A DNA stretch of 64,000 nt from CAILZL01 sp050181835 (lineage in GTDB: Bacteria; Pseudomonadota; Gammaproteobacteria; Steroidobacterales; Steroidobacteraceae), in the NCBI GenBank assembly GCA_050181835.1, contig JBFXCU010000007.1, positions 37,002 through 101,001 of the forward strand. The letters run 5' to 3'. Position 1 is the stretch's first letter. Every line of letters starts with the position of its first letter. Both the position numbers and the translations under genes were made by a program. Of the stretch, positions 51,063-60,166 are shown piece after piece. The notes beneath the pieces were generated by a model. It did no database searches. It was not told the DNA's origin and was given only the letters and a program-made list of their open reading frames with translations.

Positions 51063-52243
51063 GGCTGGGTGTTGCCAGAGTCAAGTTCAGGATCGTGGCG
51101 ATGAAACGGCACATGCACACGCAGTTGCTGCGCGTAATTGTCGATCGCTTGCCGTTCCAAGTGCAGGTGCTCGGCCAAGGAGTGACGAAAGCGCAGCTCA
51201 CGCACGTAATGTGCTGAGTAAGCCAGGGTCGGTTCAAAGCCGCGCGCAATTTTGTGCTCGCCTTGCGTGCCAGGTTCAAACAACTGCAAATCACGTTCAA
51301 TACAGAATTCGATGCCTTGGTAGTAACAGGTTTCAAAATGCAGGCTATCGTAATTGCCTTGCGCACCCCAGTAACGACCATACAGGGTGGTGTCGCTGTG
51401 AAAGAAAATTGCTGAGGCCACCGGCTTACCCTGATGTTCGGCCAACTTGACCATGACCTGATCGGGTAGAGTTTGCGCGACGCGCTGGAAGAACTCGGCA
51501 GTCAGGTAATGCTCGTGACCGTGTTGGTGAAAGGTGGACTCGGAAAAAGAAAATAGCGTTTGCCAGTTGGCAGTGCTGAGTTCGGCTCCACACAGAGTTC
51601 TAAATTGAATGCCGTATTCCTCCAGTACGCGACGGCGCTCACGCCGTGCTTTCTTGCGTTTATCGGCACGAAACCTGCCTAGAAAATCATCCATGTTCTG
51701 ATAACCACGATTGAACCAGTGGAATTGACAGCTGGTGCGTGGTAGCCAGCCTTGTTCTATCAGTGCTTGATAATCATTAAGGGCAGGAAACAGTATATGG
51801 GCGCTGGAGATTTGCAGTTCATCGCTGAGATCTTGTATGGCTTGGCTGAGTTCGCGTCGGAGCTTGGCTTGATCAGCGTCTTGCGCCAGCAGCAATCTTG
51901 GTCCGGTAGCTGGCGTAAAGGGCACGGCACTAACCAGTTTTGGATAATACGTGGCCTGTTGTATCGCAAAGGTACGGTCATGCGCCTGCGCCCAGCTGAA
52001 ATCAAACACGAACTCGCCCATGGAGTGCGTCTTCAGGTATAGCGGTGCTGCCGCTTTTAGATGGTTTTTTTCATCCAGCAATAATAAATGCTGTGGTATC
52101 CAACCGGTGTCCGCACACACACAGCCAGTATCTTCCAGTGCGGCGAGAAACTCATGGCGCAAAAATGGCTGGCCATGTAGCTCAAGCGCATTCCATTCCG
52201 TTGCTGCAACTTCGTGAATGGAATGCAGTATTCGCACAGCCAT
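51059..52243 (-). CDS. GNAT/FemAB-like protein (COG3146, DUF482)
   Basis: A 394-residue protein of the peptidogalycan-type GNAT family. Motifs: WNALELHGQPFLRHEFLAALE at the N-terminus, FSWAQAHDRTFAIQQATYYPKLVSAVPFTPATGPRLL, the basic helix RFRADKRKKARRERR, and C-terminal YGRYWGAQGNYDSLHFETCYYQGI with GEHKIARGF. Members are usually next to aat, as here (ATGA overlap). The acceptor molecule is not known. It begins 16 bp after trxB. Confidence 0.88.
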   Translation of the reverse strand: MAVRILHSIHEVAATEWNALELHGQPFLRHEFLAALEDTGCVCADTGWIPQHLLLLDEKNHLKAAAPLYLKTHSMGEFVFDFSWAQAHDRTFAIQQATYYPKLVSAVPFTPATGPRLLLAQDADQAKLRRELSQAIQDLSDELQISSAHILFPALNDYQALIEQGWLPRTSCQFHWFNRGYQNMDDFLGRFRADKRKKARRERRRVLEEYGIQFRTLCGAELSTANWQTLFSFSESTFHQHGHEHYLTAEFFQRVAQTLPDQVMVKLAEHQGKPVASAIFFHSDTTLYGRYWGAQGNYDSLHFETCYYQGIEFCIERDLQLFEPGTQGEHKIARGFEPTLAYSAHYVRELRFRHSLAEHLHLERQAIDNYAQQLRVHVPFHRHDPELDSGNTQP

Positions 52244-52259
52244 GATGCAGCTCTATGCG

Positions 52260-53219
52260 TTAGTGGGCGTCAATCTGATCCAGATACTTATCCGCATCCA
52301 GTGCCGCCATACAGCCCGTGCCAGCTGAGGTGATGGCTTGACGATACACATGATCGGCAACATCGCCGGCGGCAAATACGCCCGGCACACTGCACGCGGT
52401 GGCCATGCCGTTATTGCCCGATTTCACTACCAGGTAACCATTCTTTAATTCCAGCTGGCCATCAAACAGCTGTGTATTCGGTGCATGGCCTACCGCAATA
52501 AACACACCAGTCAATTCCACATCTTGCTTGGCACCGCCATCAGTGGCGGCAACACGCATGCCGGTTACACCGGCATCGTCACCCAGCACTTCATCTACGG
52601 CATGGTTCCACAGGATTTTTACTTTGCCTTCTTTTTCTTTTGCAAACAGATGATCCTGCAAAATCTTTTCTGAGCGCAGCTTGTCACGGCGGTGCACCAG
52701 GGTTACATGCGCGGCAATGTTGGACAGATACAGGGCTTCTTCGACAGCGGTATTGCCACCGCCGATGACCGCCACTTTCTGGTCGCGAAAAAAGAACCCA
52801 TCGCAGGTGGCGCACGCCGATACACCACGACCACGATACTCCTGCTCCGAAGGCAGGCCCAGATACTTGGCGGTAGCGCCGGTAGCAATGATCAATGCGT
52901 CGCAGCTGTACTTGCTGGCATCGCCCTCAAGTACGAATGGTCGCTGCGACAAATCTACTTTGTTGATGTGATCGTTGACGATTTCGGTGCCGAAGCGTTC
53001 GGCATGGGCGCGCATGCGCTCCATCAACGCGGGTCCTGTCAGTCCATGGGCGTCGCCCGGCCAGTTATCGACTTCGGTAGTTGTCATCAACTGACCACCC
53101 GCTTCCATGCCGGTTATCAACAAGGGCTTGCGATTGGCGCGTGCGGCGTACACTGCGGCGGCGTAGCCAGCGGGACCGGAACCAAGGATGATCAAGCGCG
53201 AGTGAACTGGGGCCGTCAT
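52260..53219 (-). CDS. trxB: Thioredoxin reductase
   Basis: A 319-residue FAD/NADPH enzyme that keeps thioredoxin reduced. FAD-binding GSGPAGYAAA lies at residues 13-22. The redox pair is Cys136 and Cys139 in CATCDG. The NADPH motif GGGNTAVEEALYLS follows, and the C-terminal FAD motif is GVFAAGDVADHVYRQA. The length matches E. coli TrxB. It leads the minus-strand unit trxB, acetyltransferase, aat, infA and is divergent from ftsK, the usual arrangement. Confidence 0.97.
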   Translation of the reverse strand: MTAPVHSRLIILGSGPAGYAAAVYAARANRKPLLITGMEAGGQLMTTTEVDNWPGDAHGLTGPALMERMRAHAERFGTEIVNDHINKVDLSQRPFVLEGDASKYSCDALIIATGATAKYLGLPSEQEYRGRGVSACATCDGFFFRDQKVAVIGGGNTAVEEALYLSNIAAHVTLVHRRDKLRSEKILQDHLFAKEKEGKVKILWNHAVDEVLGDDAGVTGMRVAATDGGAKQDVELTGVFIAVGHAPNTQLFDGQLELKNGYLVVKSGNNGMATACSVPGVFAAGDVADHVYRQAITSAGTGCMAALDADKYLDQIDAH

Positions 53220-53426
53220 GTATACTCCAAGGTCGTTTTAGGCCATTGCTGGCCGTGAAAATTCAAGCGACTGCCACTAGCAGCAAGCGACGTCAGTAAG
53301 ACGCGCCATGGTATGCGAGCGGTGGCGGCACGCCAAGCGATGAGTTTGCTAGATGGTGATTTGATGTGCGTGGATCAAGTCGTGTCTGATGCCAATTGGT
53401 TGTAACTAGATATGCGAGTTAAATGA

Positions 53427-55730
53427 GTGAGTAGTTCAGCAGCATCTGCCAAGGGTTTGAGTGGCTTGGTATCGCGTGCGCTGCGCGAGAGTGCGCTGTT
53501 CGTGCTGGGCGCGCTGGCGCTATTGTTGCTGGTGGCACTACTGAGCTTTGATGCGGCTGACCCGTCTTTTTACACTACCGGCGAACCGGGTCCGGTAGCG
53601 AACTGGATTGGCCCCGTAGGTGCCAGTATTGCCGGGTTCCTGATGGGATTATTTGGTCTGCCATCTTTCCTGTTTGCAGTGATGCTGGGCGTGACTGGCT
53701 GGGTTTTGTTTCGTGCTGATCGCGGTGACAGTCAAAATCGCGCTTCATTGGCCTTTCGTGGTGGTGGCTTTGTACTGACCCTGCTAACTAGCTGTGGTCT
53801 GGCTACGCTGCACTTCTCTAGCGATGGCTATCTCAATACGGCGGGCGGGGTGCTGGGCGATATCATTGGCACCGGTTTGTTGCAGAGTCTGAACATACTG
53901 GGCGCGACTTTATTATTACTGGCCTTGTGGCTGGGTGCCGTGTCCCTGTTTGCGGGTGTGTCATGGATCGAGATCATGGATCGACTCGGTCGGTGGGTGC
54001 TCGTCGGCATCGAATGGGCGCAGCAGCGCTGGCAGGATGCGCAGGATCGAAAAGTCGGTCGTGAATCCAAGGAAGCACGTAACGAAGTGGTGCGTGGGGA
54101 GCAACAACGTGTGGCCAAGCGTGTTCCACCCAAAATTGAAACGATCGCACCCAAGGTAGAGCAAAGCGCACGTTTGGAGAAAGAACGTCAGGTGCCACTG
54201 TTCGACAGTGTCGCCGCTACTGATTTGCCACCGTTGTCGTTACTCGATGATGCGCCAGTACATACAGAAGGCTATTCGGCCGATGCGCTTGAAGCCATGT
54301 CGCGTCTGGTGGAGCTAAAGCTACGTGACTTTGGCGTTGAGGCAGAGGTGGTGGCGGTACATCCTGGCCCCGTGATCACTCGCTTTGAATTACAGCCAGC
54401 AGCAGGTGTCAAGGTAAACCAGATCAGTAATCTGGCTAAGGATCTTGCCCGCGCCTTGTCAGCCATTAGTGTGCGTATTGTGGAGGTGATTCCCGGTAAA
54501 CCCACAGTGGGTCTGGAAATTCCCAACGAAAAGCGCGAACTGGTAACACTGGGCGAAATCATTAAGTCAAAAGCCTACGACGACATGGCGTCACCGCTGG
54601 TATTGGTATTGGGCAAGGATATTAGTGGCGCGCCCGTGGTTGCTGACTTGAGCCGCATGCCGCATTTGTTGGTGGGCGGTACCACCGGCTCAGGCAAGTC
54701 CACTGCCGTGAATGCCATGGTGCTATCGCTGCTGTACAAAGCAACTGCCGAGCATGTGCGACTGATCATGATTGATCCGAAGATGCTGGAGCTATCGGTG
54801 TACGAAGGCATCCCGCATCTGTTGTCACCAGTGGTGACTGACATGAAGGAGGCGGCTAATGCATTGCGGTGGTGTGTGGCAGAGATGGAGCGGCGCTACC
54901 AGCTCATGTCAGCGCTCGGTGTGCGTAATCTGGCTGGCTTTAATCGTAAGGTGAAAGACGCGCAAGAGGCTAAGCAGCCGATTCGCGATCCGATCATGAT
55001 GAAGCGTCTGCCGCCGGACGGCACAGAAGACATGGTGCCGTTCCTTGAGCCCATGCCGTTCATTGTGGTGATTGTTGATGAGCTTGCCGACATGATGATG
55101 ATTGTCGGCAAGAAGGTAGAGCAGCTCATCGCCCGCTTGGCACAAAAAGCACGTGCTTCCGGTATTCACTTGATCTTGGCGACGCAGCGTCCATCAGTGG
55201 ATGTAATTACTGGCTTGATTAAAGCCAACATTCCGACGCGCATTGCGTTTCAGGTTTCCGCCAAGGTGGACTCGCGCACGATTCTTGATCAGATGGGTGC
55301 AGAACAATTGCTCGGTCATGGTGACATGCTGTTCTTGCAACCCGGTACCTCAGTGCCGGTGCGAGTGCATGGTGCGTTCGTATCTGATGCAGAAGTGCAT
55401 CGGGTGGTCGGTGTGTTGAAGAGTGGCAGCGGGCCAAATTATGTTGAGGAAATTCTCTCTGGCCCCGTCGGTGGTGTTCCCGGTATGCCGGGTGAAGACG
55501 GCGAGGGTGGGGAAGATGCGGATGCGGAACAGGATGTGTTGTACGACGAAGCCGTCAAGATTGTGGTTGAGAGTCGCAAGCCCTCTATTTCCTATGTGCA
55601 GCGTCGCCTGAAAATTGGCTATAACCGTGCTGCACGTATGCTGGAGAGTATGGAAAACGCAGGACTGGTGAGTCAGCTGCAATCCAACGGCTCACGCGAA
55701 GTGCTGGTGCCGGGGCCGAATCAGGAATAA
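53427..55730 (+). CDS. ftsK: DNA translocase FtsK
   Basis: A 767-residue divisome motor. Start is GTG 53427; the ATG two bases upstream (53423) runs into a TAG after three codons. Four transmembrane helices lie within residues 20-180 (ALFVLGALALLLLVALL and others), a short linker follows to about 260, then the motor. Walker A is GGTTGSGKSTAVNAMVL and Walker B FIVVIVDELADMMMIVG. The C-terminal gamma winged helix has RRLKIGYNRAARMLESMENAG, which reads KOPS sites. lolA follows after 3 bp. Confidence 0.96.
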   Translation: MSSSAASAKGLSGLVSRALRESALFVLGALALLLLVALLSFDAADPSFYTTGEPGPVANWIGPVGASIAGFLMGLFGLPSFLFAVMLGVTGWVLFRADRGDSQNRASLAFRGGGFVLTLLTSCGLATLHFSSDGYLNTAGGVLGDIIGTGLLQSLNILGATLLLLALWLGAVSLFAGVSWIEIMDRLGRWVLVGIEWAQQRWQDAQDRKVGRESKEARNEVVRGEQQRVAKRVPPKIETIAPKVEQSARLEKERQVPLFDSVAATDLPPLSLLDDAPVHTEGYSADALEAMSRLVELKLRDFGVEAEVVAVHPGPVITRFELQPAAGVKVNQISNLAKDLARALSAISVRIVEVIPGKPTVGLEIPNEKRELVTLGEIIKSKAYDDMASPLVLVLGKDISGAPVVADLSRMPHLLVGGTTGSGKSTAVNAMVLSLLYKATAEHVRLIMIDPKMLELSVYEGIPHLLSPVVTDMKEAANALRWCVAEMERRYQLMSALGVRNLAGFNRKVKDAQEAKQPIRDPIMMKRLPPDGTEDMVPFLEPMPFIVVIVDELADMMMIVGKKVEQLIARLAQKARASGIHLILATQRPSVDVITGLIKANIPTRIAFQVSAKVDSRTILDQMGAEQLLGHGDMLFLQPGTSVPVRVHGAFVSDAEVHRVVGVLKSGSGPNYVEEILSGPVGGVPGMPGEDGEGGEDADAEQDVLYDEAVKIVVESRKPSISYVQRRLKIGYNRAARMLESMENAGLVSQLQSNGSREVLVPGPNQE

Positions 55731-55733
55731 TCG

Positions 55734-56420
55734 ATGCGTAAAAATTCTCTCTTGATTCCTGTGTGCATGCTGGGGCTATTGACGTTATGCGGATCTGCAT
55801 TAGCACAAACTGAAATTACGATTGATACAGGTGGCGTTGCGTTGGATCGCTTTTTTGGCAGTCTAAAATCACTGCAAGCCAATTTCACACAAACGGTGCG
55901 TGATAGTCGTGAACAGGTTATTGAAAACAGCAGTGGCACGCTAGCGATCAAAAAGCCGGGTAAGTTTCGCTGGGACTACAAAAAACCCAATGCACAAATT
56001 ATTGTTTCGGATGGCATCCGTATCTGGTTGTACGATCCGGAGTTGGAGCAGGTGACGATTCGCCGCGCTGATCAGTCGTTGAACGGTACGCCCGCGATAT
56101 TATTATCTGGTAGCGGTAAGGATGTAACCGACTGGCGCAACAGCTTCGAGGTCGAACATGTCGAACAGCGTAATGGCATGACGGTGATTAATCTCGCGCC
56201 GAAACGCGCAGATACGGATTTCAAACTGATGCAGCTGGCGCTGCGCAACGATCAGCTCACGGCGATGTCGTTAACCGACAAACTGGGACAGATTACCTTG
56301 CTGCAATTCACGCAGTTCAAGCGTAATGCGTCACTAGCAGATGCGCAATTTCACTTCATGCCACCCAAGGGTGTGGATGTGATTGATAACAGCGGTACTA
56401 CTACCGCTAAAGGAAAGTAA
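55734..56420 (+). CDS. lolA: Outer-membrane lipoprotein carrier protein LolA
   Basis: A 228-residue periplasmic chaperone that takes lipoproteins from LolCDE (LolD is at 50-778) to LolB. The signal peptide MRKNSLLIPVCMLGLLTLCGSALAQ is cut near residue 25. The family core is RFFGSLKSLQANFTQTVRDS, GTLAIKKPGKFRWDYKKPN and ISDGIRIWLYDPELEQVTIR (V for I at the start). It ends in a short polar tail. Located between ftsK and rarA as in E. coli; the VanZ gene overlaps its stop by one base. Confidence 0.94.
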   Translation: MRKNSLLIPVCMLGLLTLCGSALAQTEITIDTGGVALDRFFGSLKSLQANFTQTVRDSREQVIENSSGTLAIKKPGKFRWDYKKPNAQIIVSDGIRIWLYDPELEQVTIRRADQSLNGTPAILLSGSGKDVTDWRNSFEVEHVEQRNGMTVINLAPKRADTDFKLMQLALRNDQLTAMSLTDKLGQITLLQFTQFKRNASLADAQFHFMPPKGVDVIDNSGTTTAKGK

Positions 56421-56800
56421 TGCTGGCTGATTTGCGATATGGCCGCTTCTGGTTGGTATTCGGTTGGGTATCAGTAGCGGCGGCGATGGTGCTGAGTTTG
56501 ATGCCGGGGTCGGACCTACCTAAGTGGAATGACAAACTTGAACACGCGCTTGGCTACTTCCTACTTACGTTCTGGTTTTGCGGTATTTATGCCCGTCGTC
56601 ACCACTGGCTAGTAGGATTAGCAATGCTGGGCATGGGTGCGCTAGTGGAAATTTTACAGGGCATCATGCATATGGGGCGTCAAGCCGACGTACATGATTT
56701 GGTGGCGGACATCATTGGTATAGCACCGGCATTACTACTAGCGTTGACACCACTGAGTCACTGGCCACGCTGGATTGAAGCGCTAATCAAACGTACATGA
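56420..56800 (+). CDS. VanZ-like membrane protein
   Basis: A 126-residue protein with four predicted helices: LVFGWVSVAAAMVLSLM, LEHALGYFLLTFWFCGI, WLVGLAMLGMGALVEILQG and HDLVADIIGIAPALLLAL. VanZ signatures are WNDKLEHALGYFLLTFWF and EILQGIMHMGRQADVHDLVADIIG. Members are linked to teicoplanin resistance in some Firmicutes, but in this context the role is unknown. It sits in the ftsK-lolA-vanZ-rarA unit and overlaps rarA by four bases. Confidence 0.85.
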   Translation: MLADLRYGRFWLVFGWVSVAAAMVLSLMPGSDLPKWNDKLEHALGYFLLTFWFCGIYARRHHWLVGLAMLGMGALVEILQGIMHMGRQADVHDLVADIIGIAPALLLALTPLSHWPRWIEALIKRT

Positions 56801-58089
56801 ACGTAGCTGGCGACATTCCTGATCCGCGACCGCTCGCTGATCGCCTACGGCCGCAACAACTTGATGAGGTAGTAGGGCAGGAGCATCTGCTGGCGCCCGG
56901 TAAAGCCCTGCGACGCATGTTGGATGGGCAACATCTGCACTCGATGGTTCTGTGGGGGCCACCAGGCACCGGCAAAACTACCTTGGCCAGGTTGATTGCG
57001 ACCCGTTGCGACGCCGAATTTATGGCGTTGTCAGCAGTGATGGCAGGGGTAAAAGACATTCGTGCCGCAGTGGAGCAGGCGCAAGCTATTCGTCAGCAAT
57101 CGGGCCGCCGCACCTTATTATTTTTGGACGAAGTGCATCGCTTTAATAAATCACAGCAGGATGCGTTTCTGCCTTGGGTGGAAGATGGCACGTTGGTATT
57201 TATCGGTGCGACCACCGAAAATCCTTCATTTGAGTTGAACAACGCCTTACTGTCGCGTGCGCGCGTGTATGTGCTACGTGCGTTGGATGAAACGCAGCTA
57301 CTCAAGTTATTGCAACGTGCGCTGAGTATTGAGCAGGTGCAGTTTCCAATCGATGCTGGTGCACTTGAGTTGATCGCCAAAGCCGCTGATGGTGATGGGC
57401 GGCGTGCGCTCAACATGTTGGAGTTAGCACTGGATCTGGCGCGCGGACAAACCCCGCATAGCTTGACCTTGAACATTACCAAAGAAGTTGCTAGCGGCAC
57501 GCTGCGCCGCTTCGATAACAAGGGAGAATCCTTCTACGAGCAGATATCCGCGTTGCACAAATCGGTACGCGGCAGTGATCCCGATGCGGCGCTGTACTGG
57601 CTGTGTCGCATGCTCGATGGCGGTTGTGATCCGCGTTACATCTTGCGGCGGGTATTGCGTATGGCGTCGGAAGATATTGGCAATGCCGATCCGCGCGGAC
57701 TCACGCTGGCGCTGGAGGCTGGTGAGGTTTACGAACGCTTGGGCAGTCCCGAAGGTGAGTTAGCGCTGGCGCAGGCGGTGATATTTCTGGCTTGTGCTGC
57801 CAAGAGTAATGCTGTGTATGTGGCGTTCAACGAAGCCATGCAGGACGCCAAGACCTCCGGCTCGCTTGATGTGCCCATGCATCTGCGCAATGCACCGACA
57901 CGGTTGATGAAGGAATTGGGCCATGGTGCAGGCTATCGTTACGCGCATAACGAAGCCGATGGCGTGGCGGCTGGCGAAAAATACTTTCCAGATACACTGT
58001 CAACACGACATTATTACCGTCCAGTGCCACGTGGTCTGGAAATCAAGATCGCCGAGGCGCTGGAAAGATTGCGAAGTAAGCAGCCATAG
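56797..58089 (+). CDS. rarA: Replication-associated recombination protein A (MgsA/RarA)
   Basis: A 430-residue AAA+ ATPase related to clamp loaders, acting at stalled forks. The N-terminus is DPRPLADRLRPQQLDEVVGQEHLL. Walker A GPPGTGKTT is at 54-62, Walker B is LLFLDEVHRFNKSQQDAFLP, and sensor 1 IGATTENPSFELNNALLSR. The C-terminal tetramerisation region has ALYWLCRMLDGGCDPRYILRR. The length is close to E. coli RarA (447). Located between lolA/vanZ and serS as is usual. Confidence 0.95.
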   Translation: MNVAGDIPDPRPLADRLRPQQLDEVVGQEHLLAPGKALRRMLDGQHLHSMVLWGPPGTGKTTLARLIATRCDAEFMALSAVMAGVKDIRAAVEQAQAIRQQSGRRTLLFLDEVHRFNKSQQDAFLPWVEDGTLVFIGATTENPSFELNNALLSRARVYVLRALDETQLLKLLQRALSIEQVQFPIDAGALELIAKAADGDGRRALNMLELALDLARGQTPHSLTLNITKEVASGTLRRFDNKGESFYEQISALHKSVRGSDPDAALYWLCRMLDGGCDPRYILRRVLRMASEDIGNADPRGLTLALEAGEVYERLGSPEGELALAQAVIFLACAAKSNAVYVAFNEAMQDAKTSGSLDVPMHLRNAPTRLMKELGHGAGYRYAHNEADGVAAGEKYFPDTLSTRHYYRPVPRGLEIKIAEALERLRSKQP

Positions 58090-58127
58090 TGATTTCCTCG
58101 CGGAAGTGGCGCGCAAGCCGTCTTCTT

Positions 58128-58183
58128 GTAGGTCAGACTTTAGTCTGACTCATTAATTAAAAGTCAGGCTGAAGCTTGACCCA
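58128..58183. repeat. REP-like element, two short hairpins
   Basis: First hairpin: GTCAGACT, TT, AGTCTGAC at 58132-58149, perfect 8-bp arms, preceded by GTAG. Second: GTCAGGCT GAAGCTTGAC at 58163-58180, imperfect, followed by CCAC. The two halves also look alike in inverted order. It lies between rarA and serS. The sequence differs from the element at 6356-6417 but shares the GTAGG edge. Confidence 0.7.
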
Positions 58184-58212
58184 CTTCGATAGACTCTTTG
58201 AAAGATTGAATC

Positions 58213-59505
58213 ATGCTCGACCCAAAACTACTGCGTACTGAACCTGAAACAGTGGCCGCCAACCTGAAACGGCGTGGCTTCATCCTTGACGTTGCCAAGC
58301 TGCAAGCGTTGGAGGAGCAGCGCAAGAAGTGGAACCTGCGCGTCGATGAGTTACGCAATGAACGCAACACCAACGCCAAGTCGGTGGGTAAAGCTAAAGC
58401 ACAAGGTCAGGACATCGCGCCGCTACTTAAGCAAGTGGAAGACCTTGGTAATCAGCTGGCGGCTGCCGAAGTGGAATTGAATACAGTGCAAGCTGAACTG
58501 GATCAGTTGGTGCTGGGTTTACCCAACCTGTTACAAGACAGTGTGCCGGACGGTGCGGATGAAGCGGCCAATGTTGAAGTACGCCGTTGGGGTACACCCA
58601 AGGAATTTGCCTATACGCCGCTGGATCATGTAGCGCTTGGCGAAGGCTTGGGCATGCTCGACTTCGCCAGTGCCGCAAAAATTTCTGGCGCACGCTTTGT
58701 GGTGTTGAATAATCAACTGGCGCGGCTGCAACGTGCGCTGACGCAGTTCATGCTCGATCTGCATACCACTGAACATGGCTATCAGGAACTGTATGTGCCT
58801 TACCTGGTGAATGCGGCTTCCTTGCTTGGCACCGGCCAACTACCCAAGTTTGCCGACGATCTGTTTGCCCTCAAGGCGAACAAAGAGGGAGAGCAAGAGT
58901 TTTACTTGATTCCCACTGCCGAAGTGCCGGTTACCAACATGGCACGTGATGAGATTATTGATCCGGAAAAACTGCCAGTCCGCTACGCTGCCCACACGCC
59001 TTGTTTCCGCTCCGAAGCCGGATCAGCAGGCCGCGATACGCGTGGCATGATTCGCCAGCATCAGTTTGAGAAAGTAGAAGTAGTGCAATTAGTCCGTCCG
59101 CAGGATTCCACTGCTGCGCATGAGCAACTGACGTTACATGCGGAAGAGGTGCTCAAACGCCTGGAATTACCCTATCGCGTGATGGCGCTGTGTGCCGGTG
59201 ACATTGGCTTTGGTTCTGCCAAAACTTACGACATCGAAGTGTGGCTACCCGGTCAACAGAAGTATCGCGAAATTTCCTCCTGCTCTAACTTCGAAGCCTT
59301 TCAAGCTCGTCGCATGCAGGCGCGCTGGCGTAATCCAGAGACCGGCAAACCCGAACCCTTGCATACCTTAAATGGTTCGGGGGTGGCGGTCGGGCGTGCG
59401 CTGGTGGCGGTATTGGAGAACTACCAGCAGCCAGATGGCAGCGTGATGATTCCTGCTGTGCTGCGTTCTTATATGGGTGGGCTGGAAAAAATTCGCAAGA
59501 ATTAG
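58213..59505 (+). CDS. serS: Seryl-tRNA synthetase
   Basis: A 430-residue class II synthetase. The long N-terminal coiled-coil arm (about 25-105) binds tRNA. Motif 2 is PCFRSEAGSAGRDTRGMIRQHQFEKVE. ISSCSNFEAFQARRMQARW carries serine-site residues, and motif 3 is LNGSGVAVGRALVAVLENYQ. Full length, no defect. Follows rarA as in other gammaproteobacteria. Confidence 0.97.
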   Translation: MLDPKLLRTEPETVAANLKRRGFILDVAKLQALEEQRKKWNLRVDELRNERNTNAKSVGKAKAQGQDIAPLLKQVEDLGNQLAAAEVELNTVQAELDQLVLGLPNLLQDSVPDGADEAANVEVRRWGTPKEFAYTPLDHVALGEGLGMLDFASAAKISGARFVVLNNQLARLQRALTQFMLDLHTTEHGYQELYVPYLVNAASLLGTGQLPKFADDLFALKANKEGEQEFYLIPTAEVPVTNMARDEIIDPEKLPVRYAAHTPCFRSEAGSAGRDTRGMIRQHQFEKVEVVQLVRPQDSTAAHEQLTLHAEEVLKRLELPYRVMALCAGDIGFGSAKTYDIEVWLPGQQKYREISSCSNFEAFQARRMQARWRNPETGKPEPLHTLNGSGVAVGRALVAVLENYQQPDGSVMIPAVLRSYMGGLEKIRKN

Positions 59506-59818
59506 GATGGTCTGAGGACGGGTTTGGTTGGGTTTTACTCTGCTTGTGACTGAGAGGATATTGACCCAAGCAATTGAGTTTTAACATGTTATTTATCCAT
59601 CATGGTCACCATGCTGTGGCTTGATAGATAGCATTGAGTAGGCAGACTCCACCGAACCTGGGCTTAGACGGCAGAACCATGCGGGAGTGGCGTACTGTCT
59701 TGCACTCATTCCATCACGCCCATTGAAAAGCCCGTAGCATCGTATATAGTCCGCGCTTCGTAAGGTGTCCGGACGCCTGAACTTACTGATTTCCGGGGAT
59801 TTTTGCAGGAATACCAGC

Positions 59819-60043
59819 GTGGAAAGAGACGCCGACAATTTTGATATCGACGATGATTTCGTCCCGCCCAGTGAAGAAGCATCCGATTATGATCAATTAG
59901 TTGATCGTACTGAGCGGCGTTCACGTGCAGCCAATCCCGCCACGCCTATCAAGAAAGGCCCGGCCGCATGGAGCAAGCTGGAAGACGTGCTGGCAGAGAA
60001 ACGCCTGCTAAAAGCGCTGCAGGAATATGACGAAGACAACTAA
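59819..60043 (+). CDS. PA3496-family small protein
   Basis: A 74-residue acidic protein. Start is GTG 59819 (M-E-R-D-A-D-N-F), with AGGAA 8-12 bases upstream; the frame is open back to 59765 but without family sequence. The C-terminal block GPAAWSKLEDVLAEKRLLKAL is typical of PA3496-type proteins (putative envelope integrity). The preceding 313 bp after serS hold no gene or RNA that I can support. Confidence 0.65.
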   Translation: MERDADNFDIDDDFVPPSEEASDYDQLVDRTERRSRAANPATPIKKGPAAWSKLEDVLAEKRLLKALQEYDEDN

Positions 60044-60094
60044 TCCCCGCTAATTCTGCATACCAGCCAGCAAATAACACTGGCATGATTTAAC

Positions 60095-60129
60095 AACGGG
60101 GTCACAGTGTAGGTGTACCCCGTTTTTAT
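60095..60129 (+). terminator. Rho-independent terminator
   Basis: AACGGGGT (60095-60102) pairs with ACCCCGTT (60117-60124), followed by TTTATTT. It ends the small PA3496-like gene and separates it from the lysine-pathway gene. Confidence 0.75.
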
Positions 60130-60166
60130 TTGCGGGCGTTAGCCGCAACAACAACAGGCTTTGCTG

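Noticed and set aside
59593..59838. Minus-strand frames in the serS-PA3496 gap
   Set aside because: They oppose the terminal region of the small gene, have no start signals and no family features.
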